Below are positions 13,827-23,169 of a stretch of 64,000 nt of DNA, in pieces. Source of the DNA: GWF2-33-9 sp964500435 (GTDB lineage Bacteria; Bacteroidota; Ignavibacteria; Kapaibacteriales; UBA2268); assembly GCA_964500435.1 (NCBI GenBank), contig CAZCNL010000009.1, positions 1 to 64,000 of the forward strand, written 5' to 3'. The position numbers were made by a program, and so were the translations under genes. The notes under the pieces are model-generated. The model had not been told where the DNA came from. It saw only the letters and a program-made list of their open reading frames with translations, and searched no databases. Numbering within the stretch: position 1 is the first letter of the stretch; each line of letters opens with the position of its first letter.

Positions 13827-15287
13827 TTATTCTGGAATTAAGAACCAAAATGGATTTGCCTTTGCTTTATAAATAAATCCAAAATGAAGTAAATATTTAA
13901 TCCAATGACCTGCTAAACCAACTTCGCCTGTTGTGTACTTCAAATCACGACCAGTTTCGGGAAATCTTTCGAAATCCGGTACAATTGGGTAAACAGTCAT
14001 CGACGCAGCGCTGCCGTTCCATAAACTTGAACCAACAGAGGCTAAGCAAGCCGCCCCCATATTGGTAAGTGAAGCAGAATGTTTTGGTTTATCAGTTTTT
14101 CCTTTAATCATATCTACAATATTGAAAGTCACAATTCTCGCCATAGTTCCCGATGGCATTCCTGTTCGAGGTGGTGTCGGAAATATTGGTGTGCCATTAG
14201 GGCTAAATTGTGGCTTCGATATTGAATGAGGTGGTGCAAAGGCAATTCCCACAGCAAATATATTAGAATATTTTGGGCTATTGTAATATTTTGGCCAATC
14301 CGATGCTTTCCATTCTTCAAATTTTTTGGGTGTATAGTCTGCATCTACTTTCATTAAACCATTGGGTGCAAAGAGTTCGCTCGTAATATCATTATTTGAT
14401 TTATCGTAAGCTTTCAATCCAACTCCAGCAAACGGAGGAATCAACATTGCGAAATCATAGCTTTCCTCTTTAATTTCTCCATTCAAATTTTCATAAATGA
14501 TTTTCTTAGGTTCAATTTCTTTTACGTGAGATCGAGTTATCCAACTTATTTCTCTTTCTGCGAAAATTGATTCTGTAAATACTTTAGTATTTGTGATATA
14601 ACCTCCTCTCACAATGTGCATACTACCCATTCCTAAGTCACCAACTTCGTATTCATTTGTTAACCAGACAATTTCAGCACGGTCACGTACTTTTGCTTTT
14701 CGAAGAACAAAATCAACATTCATAATATATTCAAAAGCAGCGCCTTGGCAAGTTGCAGATCCATGTCCTGTACCAATAACAAACTTCTTCTTATCACCTT
14801 TTTTCATTTGTTGGACAAGTTCTTGTAGAGATGAATTGGTTGCAACAGCATGGTCTGCGGTGCATACAGAATGAGTATATCCATCGTGTGGTCCTAATCC
14901 TTTTGTAGCTCCAAAATTCAACTTTGGACCTGTTGCATTAATTAAGTAATCATAATGCACTTTGGCAGTTTGACCAACTTTTGAAGGGTCGGTATACTCA
15001 ATTGTAACATAAGGCATTGAATTCTCTGCATCTCCTTCTGGATGAATGCTTACAGCCTTCGCCTGGTGATGCGTAATTCCTTGCTTTTTGAAAACAGGGG
15101 CTAATGGAAATACGACTTGCTCCTTTTTCATAGCACCAATTCCTACCCATATATTTGAAGGAATCCAGTTATAGTGTGAATTTGGAGCAACAACAATTAC
15201 TTCGTGGTCTTTACTTAATTGTCTTCTTGCATGCAATGCTGCTGTTTGCCCAGCAACACCAGCGCCTAAGATAAGTAATTTTGCCAT
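13827..15287 (-). CDS. FAD-dependent sulfide:quinone oxidoreductase-like enzyme
   Basis: This 486-aa flavoprotein of the SQR/FCSD/NDH-2 superfamily would oxidise sulfide and pass electrons to quinone at the cytoplasmic membrane face. The N-terminal FAD-binding motif is LLILGAGVAGQTAALHAR (residues 4-21), and ATGPKLNF (118-125) follows. The second dinucleotide-binding region holds IGTGHGSATCQGAAFEY (171-187). Cysteines are at 142, 180 and 414; Cys180 and Cys414 sit where the redox cysteines of SQRs are expected, but this needs a structure-based check. The C-terminal region (PPRTGMPSGTMA, about 372-382) is SQR-like, and the hydrophobic C-terminal helices suit membrane attachment. It is followed by the 48-aa ORF. 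Confidence 0.8.
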   Translation of the reverse strand: MAKLLILGAGVAGQTAALHARRQLSKDHEVIVVAPNSHYNWIPSNIWVGIGAMKKEQVVFPLAPVFKKQGITHHQAKAVSIHPEGDAENSMPYVTIEYTDPSKVGQTAKVHYDYLINATGPKLNFGATKGLGPHDGYTHSVCTADHAVATNSSLQELVQQMKKGDKKKFVIGTGHGSATCQGAAFEYIMNVDFVLRKAKVRDRAEIVWLTNEYEVGDLGMGSMHIVRGGYITNTKVFTESIFAEREISWITRSHVKEIEPKKIIYENLNGEIKEESYDFAMLIPPFAGVGLKAYDKSNNDITSELFAPNGLMKVDADYTPKKFEEWKASDWPKYYNSPKYSNIFAVGIAFAPPHSISKPQFSPNGTPIFPTPPRTGMPSGTMARIVTFNIVDMIKGKTDKPKHSASLTNMGAACLASVGSSLWNGSAASMTVYPIVPDFERFPETGRDLKYTTGEVGLAGHWIKYLLHFGFIYKAKANPFWFLIPE

Positions 15288-15482
15288 AAATTTACCCCGG
15301 ATTTATTAATTAGATAAAAATTTTGAAATTTTTTATTTAATATTTCTAAGTAGTAATTTAAGAAAAAAAATTAAATTTTCCAAATATTCCTGTAATTTAT
15401 TTTCATTATTTAATTATTTATTTACATTATTTGAATAATTATATTCTTATTATTAATTTTGCTGCAAAAGATTAATAAAAAA

Positions 15483-16241
15483 ATGAAGATTAACGCATAT
15501 TTTAGTCCAATTTTAAAAGAAGAAGAAAGGCAATTTGATAAATCAATAATAATTATGGTTGACGTTTTACGAGCAAGTACAACTGTATGCGCTGCTCTTT
15601 ATAATGGTGCAAAGGAAATTATCCCGACAATAAGTTCCGAACAAGCTATGAAGATTTATTCCGATTTAGACCGTTCCGTTAGATTTATTGGTGGCGAAAA
15701 AAATGCAATAAAACCAAGTGGATTTGATGCTGGTAATTCCCCTTCTGATTATACTTCCGAAAAATGTCAAGGAAAAACTATAATTCTAACTACTTCAAAT
15801 GGAGCAAAACTATTTACTCAATTTAAAGATGCAAAGATAAGGATTGTTGCATCGTTTGCTAATTTTTCCGTTGTGCTAAAAAAAATAAATCAATTGCTTG
15901 CTGAGAATTTTGAAAAGCATAATTTTGATTATTTAGAATTTTTCTGTGCCGGAAATCATGGATTGTTTTCTTATGAAGATTCTCTTTGCATTGGTGGTTT
16001 GATTCAAAACATTGTTGAAAATAACGATGATGATTTCGACTTGAACGACTCTGCTGATGCCGCACGTAATTTATATGATTATCACAAAGATAATCTTTTT
16101 GATTTTTTAAAAAATTCTGACCACTCAAAAAGATTAATTAATTTAGGTTTTCAATCTGATTTAGACACTTGCTTTACTTTCGATAATTTTCCAATTTTAC
16201 CAATAATCGAAGGTATAAGCATAAAAAAATCAATAATTTAA
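15483..16241 (+). CDS. comB: 2-phosphosulfolactate phosphatase (ComB family)
   Basis: This 252-aa protein of the ComB family hydrolyses 2-phosphosulfolactate in archaeal coenzyme M synthesis; bacterial copies have a less clear substrate. Family motifs are MVDVLRASTTVCAALYNGAK (about 20-39), FIGGEKNAIKPSGFDAGNSP (about 68-87) and ILTTSNGAKL (about 101-110), which include the Mg-binding acidic and substrate-binding residues. An upstream in-frame TTG (15459) is possible, but ATG 15483 fits the family start. It is the first gene of a rightward group with ftsK and pth. The neighbourhood gives no coenzyme M or sulfonate pathway, so the physiological substrate is uncertain. Confidence 0.85.
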   Translation: MKINAYFSPILKEEERQFDKSIIIMVDVLRASTTVCAALYNGAKEIIPTISSEQAMKIYSDLDRSVRFIGGEKNAIKPSGFDAGNSPSDYTSEKCQGKTIILTTSNGAKLFTQFKDAKIRIVASFANFSVVLKKINQLLAENFEKHNFDYLEFFCAGNHGLFSYEDSLCIGGLIQNIVENNDDDFDLNDSADAARNLYDYHKDNLFDFLKNSDHSKRLINLGFQSDLDTCFTFDNFPILPIIEGISIKKSII

Positions 16242-16286
16242 AAATTTTTCTTATATTTGAATTTTGCAGCAAGAAGGAAAAGAAAA

Positions 16287-19199
16287 ATGAGTGAAGAAAT
16301 TCATAATTCTTCCAATTCAGAAGTAAATCAAATTGAAAATCAAACTAAATTAATCAATAAGAAATTTAAATTTCACATTAAAAGTATTGCTATACTTGTT
16401 ATTATTGCATCCTTCTTCTTTATTCTTTCAATTGTTTCTTATACTCGTTCAGATATAAGCGAATCTAATGTAAGTTTCAAAGATTTATATGGATTAATTG
16501 ATAAAAACCCTGAAATACTTGCTCGGCAAGCAGTTACAAAGAACTGGTTAGGACTTCTCGGTGCATTCTTTTCCGATCATTTAATTAATGGAACATTTGG
16601 CTATCCTGTTGTTATTTTATTTGCATTGCTTATTTACGTTTTTATAGATATTTATAAATATTCAACTTTAACTCCTAAAAAGGTAAAAAATACTTTATTC
16701 TTTTTGATTTTAATGCTGTTTCTTTCTGGCTTTTTGTCAACACTCCAAAGATTTACTTGGCTGGGAGTAGTTCCCTACGAATGGGGCGGACTGGTTGGTT
16801 ATTTTCTATCTACAATTTTAGCTTCTTTCCTCGGAGATTTTGGTGCTTTCTTCTTGTTTTTACTTGCTCTTTTCTTTACAATTTTCTATAAATTGAATTT
16901 CAAAATTTCGGATATAATTAAATACATTTCTTTGCAAATCAATGAATTCTTTTCGAAAAAGCCGGAAAAACAAGAAAATGAAAACCAGAATGATATTTCA
17001 AATGAAACAATTGATGAAGCGAAGATGCCAGTAGATTTACCTGACGATGATTTAGAAATCCCCGACAATGAAGATAAATTTACGCCACAAAGTGTATTGA
17101 AGAAAGAAATTCCAGATTGTAATATAAACAATCAATCTATAAAAGATATCCCAATTTCGCAAACGAATATTCCAAGAGGTACTTATCAATTTGATCAAAC
17201 TCACGAAAGTGAGAATCCTTTTAAAAAATCCTTAAACATAACTTTTAATCAATCATCTTCTGAAAAAAAAGGTACAGAAACAAATAAATTTATTCCTAAA
17301 ATTCAATCATTAGATCCTAATAAAATTGCCGTCAGTAATCCAGAAATTCAAAAAGAATTACAAGAAGAATCTCAATTCAATCCTTTTATTCCGAATACCC
17401 AAAAAGAAAATTTCAAAGATAATTGGGATGAAAATGAAAATGAAATTATAGAAACTAACGAAAAAAATATTAAAGAAGAAAACCAACCAACATTGCAAAA
17501 TAAAGTAGATATTGACGAAGTTACAGAAAACAAGATTAATAACCAAGAATTAGAAGAGTTAAATAAAGAAAACAATTTAAAAATTGATAAGACATTCATT
17601 CCAACTTTAGAAAAAAATAGTGTCCAAGAGCAATTCGATAAACCTCTTAAAGTTGAAATTATTGATAATTCATCTAAAACACAACCACTGAAATCATTGA
17701 TTTATTCTGATCAATGGGATGAAAAAATTAATTTTACTTTTCCAAAATTAGATTTTTTAATTTTACAGAAATCTCAAAACATAGTTGATAAATCAGAATT
17801 AGAACTAAATGGACGAATCCTTCAAGAAAAATTAGAAACTTTCAAAATTTATATTGACAATTTATCAATAACGCCAGGACCAGTTGTAACACAGTACGAA
17901 TTTGTACCCGCTCCCGGAATTAAGATTAGTCGAATTGAATCCCTCGCTGATGATCTGGCAATGGCTTTAAAAGCTAAAGGAATTAGAATAATCGCTCCAA
18001 TTCCCGGGAAAGGTACCGTCGGTGTTGAGATTCCTAATTCGAATCCTCAAATTGTAAGATTCAGTGAAATTGTATCTTCAGATAAATTCCAAAATTCAGA
18101 TGCACGTTTACCTTTGGCTTTAGGTAAAACAATCAATGGAGAAGTTTTCATTGAAGATTTAACTAAAATGCCTCATCTTTTAATTGCTGGATCTACTGGT
18201 TCAGGAAAAAGCGTTGGTATTAATACAATCATCAACTCATTATTATATAAAAAACATCCTTCTGAACTCAAATTTGTTATAATTGACCCAAAGAAAGTTG
18301 AACTCGCACAATATTCGCAATTAAGTCAACATTATTTGGCAACATCACCCGATATAGATGATTTGATAGTTACTAACCCAAAAGATGCCGTTTCAATTTT
18401 GAAATCGGCTGTTTTGGAAATGGAAAATCGCTACGATATTCTTGCTGATGCTGGACAAAGAAATATAAGCGATTACAATAAAAAAGTAAAAGAAGGCAAT
18501 ATCCGTGAAAGTGAAAAAATGCAACATCATCCAATGCCATATATTGTAGTCATAATCGATGAATTGGCTGATTTGATGCTTACTGCTTCGAAAGAAATTG
18601 AAGAACCAATAACTCGATTAGCTCAAATGGCTCGTGCAGTCGGTATTCATTTAATTGTTGCCACTCAAAGACCTTCGGTCGATGTAATTACCGGGTTGAT
18701 TAAAGCAAACTTTCCCGCCCGTGTCGCTTATTTAGTTGCTTCGAAAATTGATTCAAGAACAATATTAGACCAACAAGGTGCCGAACAACTCTTGGGAAAT
18801 GGTGATATGTTGATTTTGCCGCCAGGTTCTCCTAAACCTATTCGTGTTCAAAATGCTTTCATTTCAACTGATGAAGTTGAAAAAATTTGTAATTTTATTG
18901 GAAATCAAGAAGGTTATTCGGAACCATATTTATTGCCAAGTTCAGAAGAAGAATCCAATAATTTAAAAGATATCGATCCAAGTGATAGAGACCCACTTTT
19001 CGAAGATGCCGCACGGTTGATAATTAATATGCAACAAGCGTCGGTTTCGATGTTGCAAAGAAAAATGAAAATTGGATATGCACGTGCAGGTCGAATTATG
19101 GATGAATTAGAAGCTGCTGGCATTGTCGGATCATCGAAAGGTAGTAAATCACGTGAAGTTTTGCTTGATAGCGAAAGTCAATTAGAAGCTTATCTGTAA
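16287..19199 (+). CDS. ftsK: DNA translocase FtsK/SpoIIIE
   Basis: This 970-aa septal motor clears and resolves chromosome termini during division. The N-terminus has four membrane segments (about 32-51, 105-125, 137-157, 175-205). A long, Asn/Glu/Lys-rich linker of roughly 280 residues follows. The alpha/beta motor has DNLSITPGPVVTQYEFVPAP (near 530), Walker A GSTGSGKS (635-642) and Walker B YIVVIIDELADLM (about 750-762). The C-terminal gamma winged helix (about 905-970, FEDAARLIINMQQASVSMLQ) would read KOPS sites. Start ATG 16287 follows AAGGAAAAGAAAA. The pth gene begins 7 bases after its stop. Confidence 0.95.
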   Translation: MSEEIHNSSNSEVNQIENQTKLINKKFKFHIKSIAILVIIASFFFILSIVSYTRSDISESNVSFKDLYGLIDKNPEILARQAVTKNWLGLLGAFFSDHLINGTFGYPVVILFALLIYVFIDIYKYSTLTPKKVKNTLFFLILMLFLSGFLSTLQRFTWLGVVPYEWGGLVGYFLSTILASFLGDFGAFFLFLLALFFTIFYKLNFKISDIIKYISLQINEFFSKKPEKQENENQNDISNETIDEAKMPVDLPDDDLEIPDNEDKFTPQSVLKKEIPDCNINNQSIKDIPISQTNIPRGTYQFDQTHESENPFKKSLNITFNQSSSEKKGTETNKFIPKIQSLDPNKIAVSNPEIQKELQEESQFNPFIPNTQKENFKDNWDENENEIIETNEKNIKEENQPTLQNKVDIDEVTENKINNQELEELNKENNLKIDKTFIPTLEKNSVQEQFDKPLKVEIIDNSSKTQPLKSLIYSDQWDEKINFTFPKLDFLILQKSQNIVDKSELELNGRILQEKLETFKIYIDNLSITPGPVVTQYEFVPAPGIKISRIESLADDLAMALKAKGIRIIAPIPGKGTVGVEIPNSNPQIVRFSEIVSSDKFQNSDARLPLALGKTINGEVFIEDLTKMPHLLIAGSTGSGKSVGINTIINSLLYKKHPSELKFVIIDPKKVELAQYSQLSQHYLATSPDIDDLIVTNPKDAVSILKSAVLEMENRYDILADAGQRNISDYNKKVKEGNIRESEKMQHHPMPYIVVIIDELADLMLTASKEIEEPITRLAQMARAVGIHLIVATQRPSVDVITGLIKANFPARVAYLVASKIDSRTILDQQGAEQLLGNGDMLILPPGSPKPIRVQNAFISTDEVEKICNFIGNQEGYSEPYLLPSSEEESNNLKDIDPSDRDPLFEDAARLIINMQQASVSMLQRKMKIGYARAGRIMDELEAAGIVGSSKGSKSREVLLDSESQLEAYL

Positions 19200-19206
19200 A
19201 GGTCTT

Positions 19207-19860
19207 ATGGAAAATTATGATTGGTTATTTATAGGACTTGGTAACCCCAAACCTGAGTATTTTAAAAACCGACACAACATCGGGTGGAGCGTAATTACCA
19301 AATTTATGCAAAAAAATAATTTAGATTTTTTCGAGAAAACTCGTACTTATAAAATTGCAAATATTCGGATAGCTAATAATAACATACTTCTTGCCTTACC
19401 ATTAACTTATATGAATTTGTCAGGTGAAGCAGCATTAAAATTAATATCAAAATATAAAATTCCAATTGAAAAACTAGTTATTTTAGTCGATGAATATAAT
19501 TTCCCGCTTGGAAAAATTCATCTCAAACAAGGTGGCAGCGATGGTGGACACAATGGTGTTGCATCAATAATTGAAAAGTTAAATAATCCAAATTTTATTA
19601 GATTGAGGCTTGGAATCGGTAAAAATTTTGGTCCGGGTGAATTAGTTGACTACGTATTATCAGATTTCAATAATGATGAATTTGAAGCTGTTGAAATTAT
19701 GCAATCTAAGGCTATTGATGCAATTAATCATTTAGTTGCAAAAGGTTATTCGAGAGCTGCTTCGGATATTAATTCAGGTAAATTATGGCTACCAAATCCC
19801 CTAAATTCAAGCGGCGAATTAATTACAAAAAATATTATAAAGGAAAATAATTGTAACTAA
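19207..19860 (+). CDS. pth: Peptidyl-tRNA hydrolase
   Basis: This 217-aa enzyme releases tRNA from peptidyl-tRNAs that drop off the ribosome. The family motifs are all visible: FIGLGNPKPEYFKNRHNIGW (residues 8-27, including the catalytic His), PLTYMNLSGEA (about 64-74), LVDEYNFPLGKIHLKQGGSD (containing the catalytic Asp) and GGHNGVASII (about 113-122). The C-terminus extends about 20 residues beyond a minimal Pth and is Asn-rich. It follows ftsK closely and probably shares its transcript. A hairpin terminator lies 18 bases downstream. Confidence 0.95.
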   Translation: MENYDWLFIGLGNPKPEYFKNRHNIGWSVITKFMQKNNLDFFEKTRTYKIANIRIANNNILLALPLTYMNLSGEAALKLISKYKIPIEKLVILVDEYNFPLGKIHLKQGGSDGGHNGVASIIEKLNNPNFIRLRLGIGKNFGPGELVDYVLSDFNNDEFEAVEIMQSKAIDAINHLVAKGYSRAASDINSGKLWLPNPLNSSGELITKNIIKENNCN

Positions 19861-19878
19861 GTAAATTTTATAAAAAAA

Positions 19879-19898
19879 GGCTGCTTCGAAAAGCAGCC
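19879..19898. terminator. Bidirectional terminator between pth and ODP-like gene
   Basis: GGCTGCTT-CGAA-AAGCAGCC forms a perfect 8-bp stem with a tetraloop. It has a run of A on the left, which is a U-run for leftward transcripts, and an AT-rich right flank. It separates convergent pth and the MBL gene at 19936. Confidence 0.9.
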
Positions 19899-19935
19899 AT
19901 AATTATTATCTAAAAACAAAATAAAAGGAGATATT

Positions 19936-20730
19936 TTATTTTTTCCATTTCATCCAAACTGCTTTATTGATATCGCTTGCTTCAGCACCCATTTCCCATT
20001 TACCTACTTCGAGATTATCAAGCCAATCAAGGAATTTATGTACATTTTCGCCTGCAAATATTGCGCCGTGTTGTGGTGCTAAAATTGAAGGATTTATTGT
20101 TCTAACACGTCGAACCCATTGTCTCAAAGCTGTTTGCGACGGCATCCAACGTAAATGGAATTTTTCCATATACTTTATATGAGTAGTAAAGTCTTCAACA
20201 AATAATGGATAATCTTCAGGAATAAGAGCCGCTCCGATATCTCCGGTAAATAAAATGTTTGCTTTTGGGTCATAAACAGAAAAATTACCTGATGAGTGGC
20301 AATAATGAGCTGGTACTAAGTAAACATTTGAACCATTTTCCCCTATTTTTAATTCCATTCCTTCATCTGGAATTGGATGTAATATGAAATCTGTTCCCAT
20401 TCCAAAATGACTTATGAATCCTGTCCAAACCCATGAACAGTATATTTTTATATGTTTAGCTAAATCCAACCACATTGCAAGCGATGAAGAAATATCTGGG
20501 TCTTGGTGAGAAGCAAAAATTACTTTAATTTGTTCTATTGAAACATATTTTGTGATTTCAGCAAGAACACTTGGAAAAATTTCAATTCCACCTGGATCCA
20601 ACAACATTGCTTCTCCATTGCTGATTATCATAAATTCGTTTGTGTCGATTACTTCATTTTTCTTAGTAGTATCTCGACCAAGCACAACCCATTTGTGATC
20701 ACCTGATTCGAAAATTATTTCACTTTTCAT
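19936..20730 (-). CDS. ODP-like di-iron metallo-beta-lactamase-fold oxygen-binding protein
   Basis: This 264-aa MBL-fold protein is related to the di-iron domain of flavodiiron proteins but has no flavodoxin domain. Candidate iron ligands are His75, Asp77 and Asp79 in SHQDPD, the AHYCHSSGNFS segment (His142/His145), Asp164 in FTGDIGA, and His221 in PQHGAIF. The SHQDPD and HSSGNF pattern matches ODP of Treponema denticola, an oxygen sensor that works with chemotaxis-type proteins. The gene directly downstream of a soluble MCP-like gene (41-base gap) fits that pairing. Sensor function is inferred; a flavin-dependent O2 or NO reductase role would need a partner flavoprotein not seen here. Confidence 0.75.
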   Translation of the reverse strand: MKSEIIFESGDHKWVVLGRDTTKKNEVIDTNEFMIISNGEAMLLDPGGIEIFPSVLAEITKYVSIEQIKVIFASHQDPDISSSLAMWLDLAKHIKIYCSWVWTGFISHFGMGTDFILHPIPDEGMELKIGENGSNVYLVPAHYCHSSGNFSVYDPKANILFTGDIGAALIPEDYPLFVEDFTTHIKYMEKFHLRWMPSQTALRQWVRRVRTINPSILAPQHGAIFAGENVHKFLDWLDNLEVGKWEMGAEASDINKAVWMKWKK

Positions 20731-20771
20731 AAATTCTCTCTTTTATTATTTACTGATATTTCTTTATTTAA

Positions 20772-21557
20772 TTAATTAACTCTTGAATTTGAGACCATCA
20801 CACTTTTCAAAATATTTTCTGCATCTTTAATAGAATTCAACATAGCGTCGAGATTTGTATCAAGCCTGGAAACGATATTTCGAATATTTGTTACGAGAGC
20901 TTGAAAACTTTGTTGATCTGTTGTTAAATAAGAAGATTCTATCAAAATATTTGAACCCATATAATTAGCTATAAAACCATTCCGTTTCAAATTTTGGATT
21001 TTTGCCTCGGCTTTATTGAGTAAATCTAATGATTTATCAAGCATTACATTAGTTTTTTCTGAAATTCCAATATTAACTTTTGCAATTTGGTCAATGTTCA
21101 TTTTTTCGATTTCATCGGTTTTTACAAGTAATTCATTTTTCGAAAGTGTTGCAAGCTCACGCATATTTAGCAGTTTGAAATCAGTTGATCGAAAACTGCT
21201 ATTGGAGGCTATTAAAACTCTATCTAACGAAATCCCCAATGAATTTGAGTAAAATAAAAATCGAATAATTGCGATTAATGATATTGTCAGTTGCCTTGCT
21301 AAATTAGTAGTTATTTGCTCCAAATCTTCAAGCTCTGGAGCAATTTGTACGGGCAAGTCGGATAAAAAGCCCGACAATGTGATTAAAGATTGACCTTGAG
21401 CTGACCCTATTTTACCTGCTTGAACTATACCATTGACAGCAAGCAATTTTAAATCCAAACTAATGCCTTTTAGTGCTCTTGCATTATTTAATATTTCCAC
21501 TCCAAGTTGGAAAACTCTTGATATGTCTTCCCGATATTTTGATAATTGTTGGCTCAT
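20772..21557 (-). CDS. Soluble MCP-like (chemoreceptor signalling-type) helical protein
   Basis: This 261-aa protein lacks membrane segments, a HAMP domain and a sensory domain. Residues about 30-75 read ISLDLKLLAVNGIVQAGKIG then SAQGQSLITLSGFLSDLP, which resembles the chemoreceptor hairpin tip ('i..qTnLLALNAaIEAARAGe.G.GFaVVA.Evr.La') in degenerate form. The rest is long helices, including EKTNVMLDKSLDLLNKAEAK. It lies just upstream of the ODP-like gene. In Treponema an ODP is paired with a chemotaxis receptor, so a sensor-transducer pair is suggested. No CheA or CheW gene is nearby. Family membership is inferred from this pattern and the partner gene. Confidence 0.6.
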   Translation of the reverse strand: MSQQLSKYREDISRVFQLGVEILNNARALKGISLDLKLLAVNGIVQAGKIGSAQGQSLITLSGFLSDLPVQIAPELEDLEQITTNLARQLTISLIAIIRFLFYSNSLGISLDRVLIASNSSFRSTDFKLLNMRELATLSKNELLVKTDEIEKMNIDQIAKVNIGISEKTNVMLDKSLDLLNKAEAKIQNLKRNGFIANYMGSNILIESSYLTTDQQSFQALVTNIRNIVSRLDTNLDAMLNSIKDAENILKSVMVSNSRVN

Positions 21558-21602
21558 AATTTCAATATTTAAAAATATAATTTAATAATTTTTATCGGAA
21601 TT

Positions 21603-22157
21603 TCAATCATTTTTTTTAGTAAAATAAGAAATTTTTGTTATTCCAAAAGTTTTTTCTTTTATTTTTATATAATTTTTATTTGCAATTGGATTTATTTTAT
21701 TTGCTGTTTCGAATAAAATTACACCATTTTTGTTTAAAATATCATTAATACAAATTAAATCGAGAGTTTCATAAAATGAATTTTCATTATAAGGTGGGTC
21801 TGCAAATATTATATCATATTTTTTTGTTGTTTTTTTTAAAAAATTCAAAACATCAGATTTAATTATCTCTGTTTGCTCTTGAGGAATTCGGAGTAAAGTG
21901 AGATTTGATTTTAATAATGAAAGTGATTTAGTCGAATTATCTACAAAAGTTGCAAACGAAGCACCTCTGCTTAATGCTTCAATACCAAGTGCGCCAGTTC
22001 CTGCAAATAAATCAAGTATTTCTGTATTTTCAATGTCTATTAAATTTGTTAAAGTGTTGAATAACGATTCTCGAACTATATCAGTAGTTGGGCGAATTCC
22101 ATCTGGAATTTTTGGATTTAACACACGTCCACCATATAGCCCCGAGATTATTCGCAT
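21603..22157 (-). CDS. rsmD: 16S rRNA (guanine966-N2)-methyltransferase RsmD
   Basis: This 184-aa class I SAM methyltransferase methylates G966 of 16S rRNA in 30S assembly. The start MRIISGLYGGRVLNPKIPDG is diagnostic of RsmD, followed by the 'RPT.d.vRE.lFN.L' segment, SAM motif I LDLFAGTGALGIEALSRGA (about 48-66) and the catalytic FADPPY (about 118-123). Length matches the family. It lies 14 bases after the PilM-like gene and probably shares its transcript. Confidence 0.93.
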   Translation of the reverse strand: MRIISGLYGGRVLNPKIPDGIRPTTDIVRESLFNTLTNLIDIENTEILDLFAGTGALGIEALSRGASFATFVDNSTKSLSLLKSNLTLLRIPQEQTEIIKSDVLNFLKKTTKKYDIIFADPPYNENSFYETLDLICINDILNKNGVILFETANKINPIANKNYIKIKEKTFGITKISYFTKKND

Positions 22158-22171
22158 TTTCTATTTTGAAG

Positions 22172-23101
22172 TTAAATTATAACAGATTGGAAAAAATTCG
22201 GCAAAGTGCCACCGATACAAGCGGGATATATTTGCATTGTCCTTGATGCATATTCACGTTCCCTTTTGCCCAAGTTGGTCTTTATCATTCTAAAAGCGTT
22301 TAACCGTTTTCCTTCTACTCCAAATAACATCGCAATTTCCCAAACTGAAAGTAAAATCGACTTTGTCAAATCCGAACCGTAAAAGAACAACCCTGCTGAT
22401 AAGTCATCGATTATTTCATCTGTTACTTTGCCTAATTCTTTTTCTAATATTTCGGGGATTTCGCTTTCATTGGAATAATTTAACAAACTGTAATAAACCA
22501 TTTGACTGTTTGATAAAACACAAAAGTCAATAAAATTGTTTTGAATTCCAATTATTGCGGCGTTCTTTTGTTGAAATTCGGGATAATTATACAAAAAAGC
22601 ATTTGCAGCAGCAATTTGACTGACATATTTCATTTTTATTGGTGCATTATATTTTTGCATAAGTTGCTGGAATAATTCCAAATCGTGTTTTTGATAAATA
22701 ATTGCTAACTGGTTTGCGTCGCCTTTTTTATTTGTTCCCATCTGAACAACTTGGATTTCGAAATCATTTATATTTAATTTTGGATATGCACGTTTTAATT
22801 CGAGGCTAATCAGATCAAGGATTTCTTCTTTTTTCATTCTCACTTTACCAGGCAATTGACTTGTCATTATTGCATCTGCTGGAAAAACCAGATTAATCAT
22901 ATCAGATTCTATATCAAAATTATTAAGAACTGATTCAATTTCATCGAAACCTTCGACTTCCTCATTTGAATGTATTGCATCCAAATCAATAGGATTATTT
23001 GTAGAGTTAAAATACTCTAACTCTAAGCCATCGTTTTTATTTTGAACTTTTGTAATATAGGTTCTATCAGTATTAAAAAACAATGATATTACTTTTTTCA
23101 T
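22172..23101 (-). CDS. PilM/GspL-like actin-fold protein, function unknown
   Basis: This 309-aa protein begins MKKVISLFFNTDRTYITKVQ, an ASKHA-like first beta-hairpin. It has LVFPADAIMTSQLPGKVRMK (about 73-92), recalling the PilM/EpsL 'lP...v..r.i..p' strand-helix, then a second subdomain with QKNAAIIGIQNNFIDFCVLS. PilM and GspL form inner-membrane platforms of type IV pili and type II secretion, but no pilus genes are nearby, so its partners are unknown. A family of PilM-like proteins in this phylum is the most likely home. It is co-directional with rsmD. Confidence 0.55.
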   Translation of the reverse strand: MKKVISLFFNTDRTYITKVQNKNDGLELEYFNSTNNPIDLDAIHSNEEVEGFDEIESVLNNFDIESDMINLVFPADAIMTSQLPGKVRMKKEEILDLISLELKRAYPKLNINDFEIQVVQMGTNKKGDANQLAIIYQKHDLELFQQLMQKYNAPIKMKYVSQIAAANAFLYNYPEFQQKNAAIIGIQNNFIDFCVLSNSQMVYYSLLNYSNESEIPEILEKELGKVTDEIIDDLSAGLFFYGSDLTKSILLSVWEIAMLFGVEGKRLNAFRMIKTNLGKREREYASRTMQIYPACIGGTLPNFFQSVII

Positions 23102-23169
23102 ATTTCTTTTTGAATTTTATGAAAATTAAGAAATTTTTTTGATAAACAATTTATCTAGTTAATTTTTGA

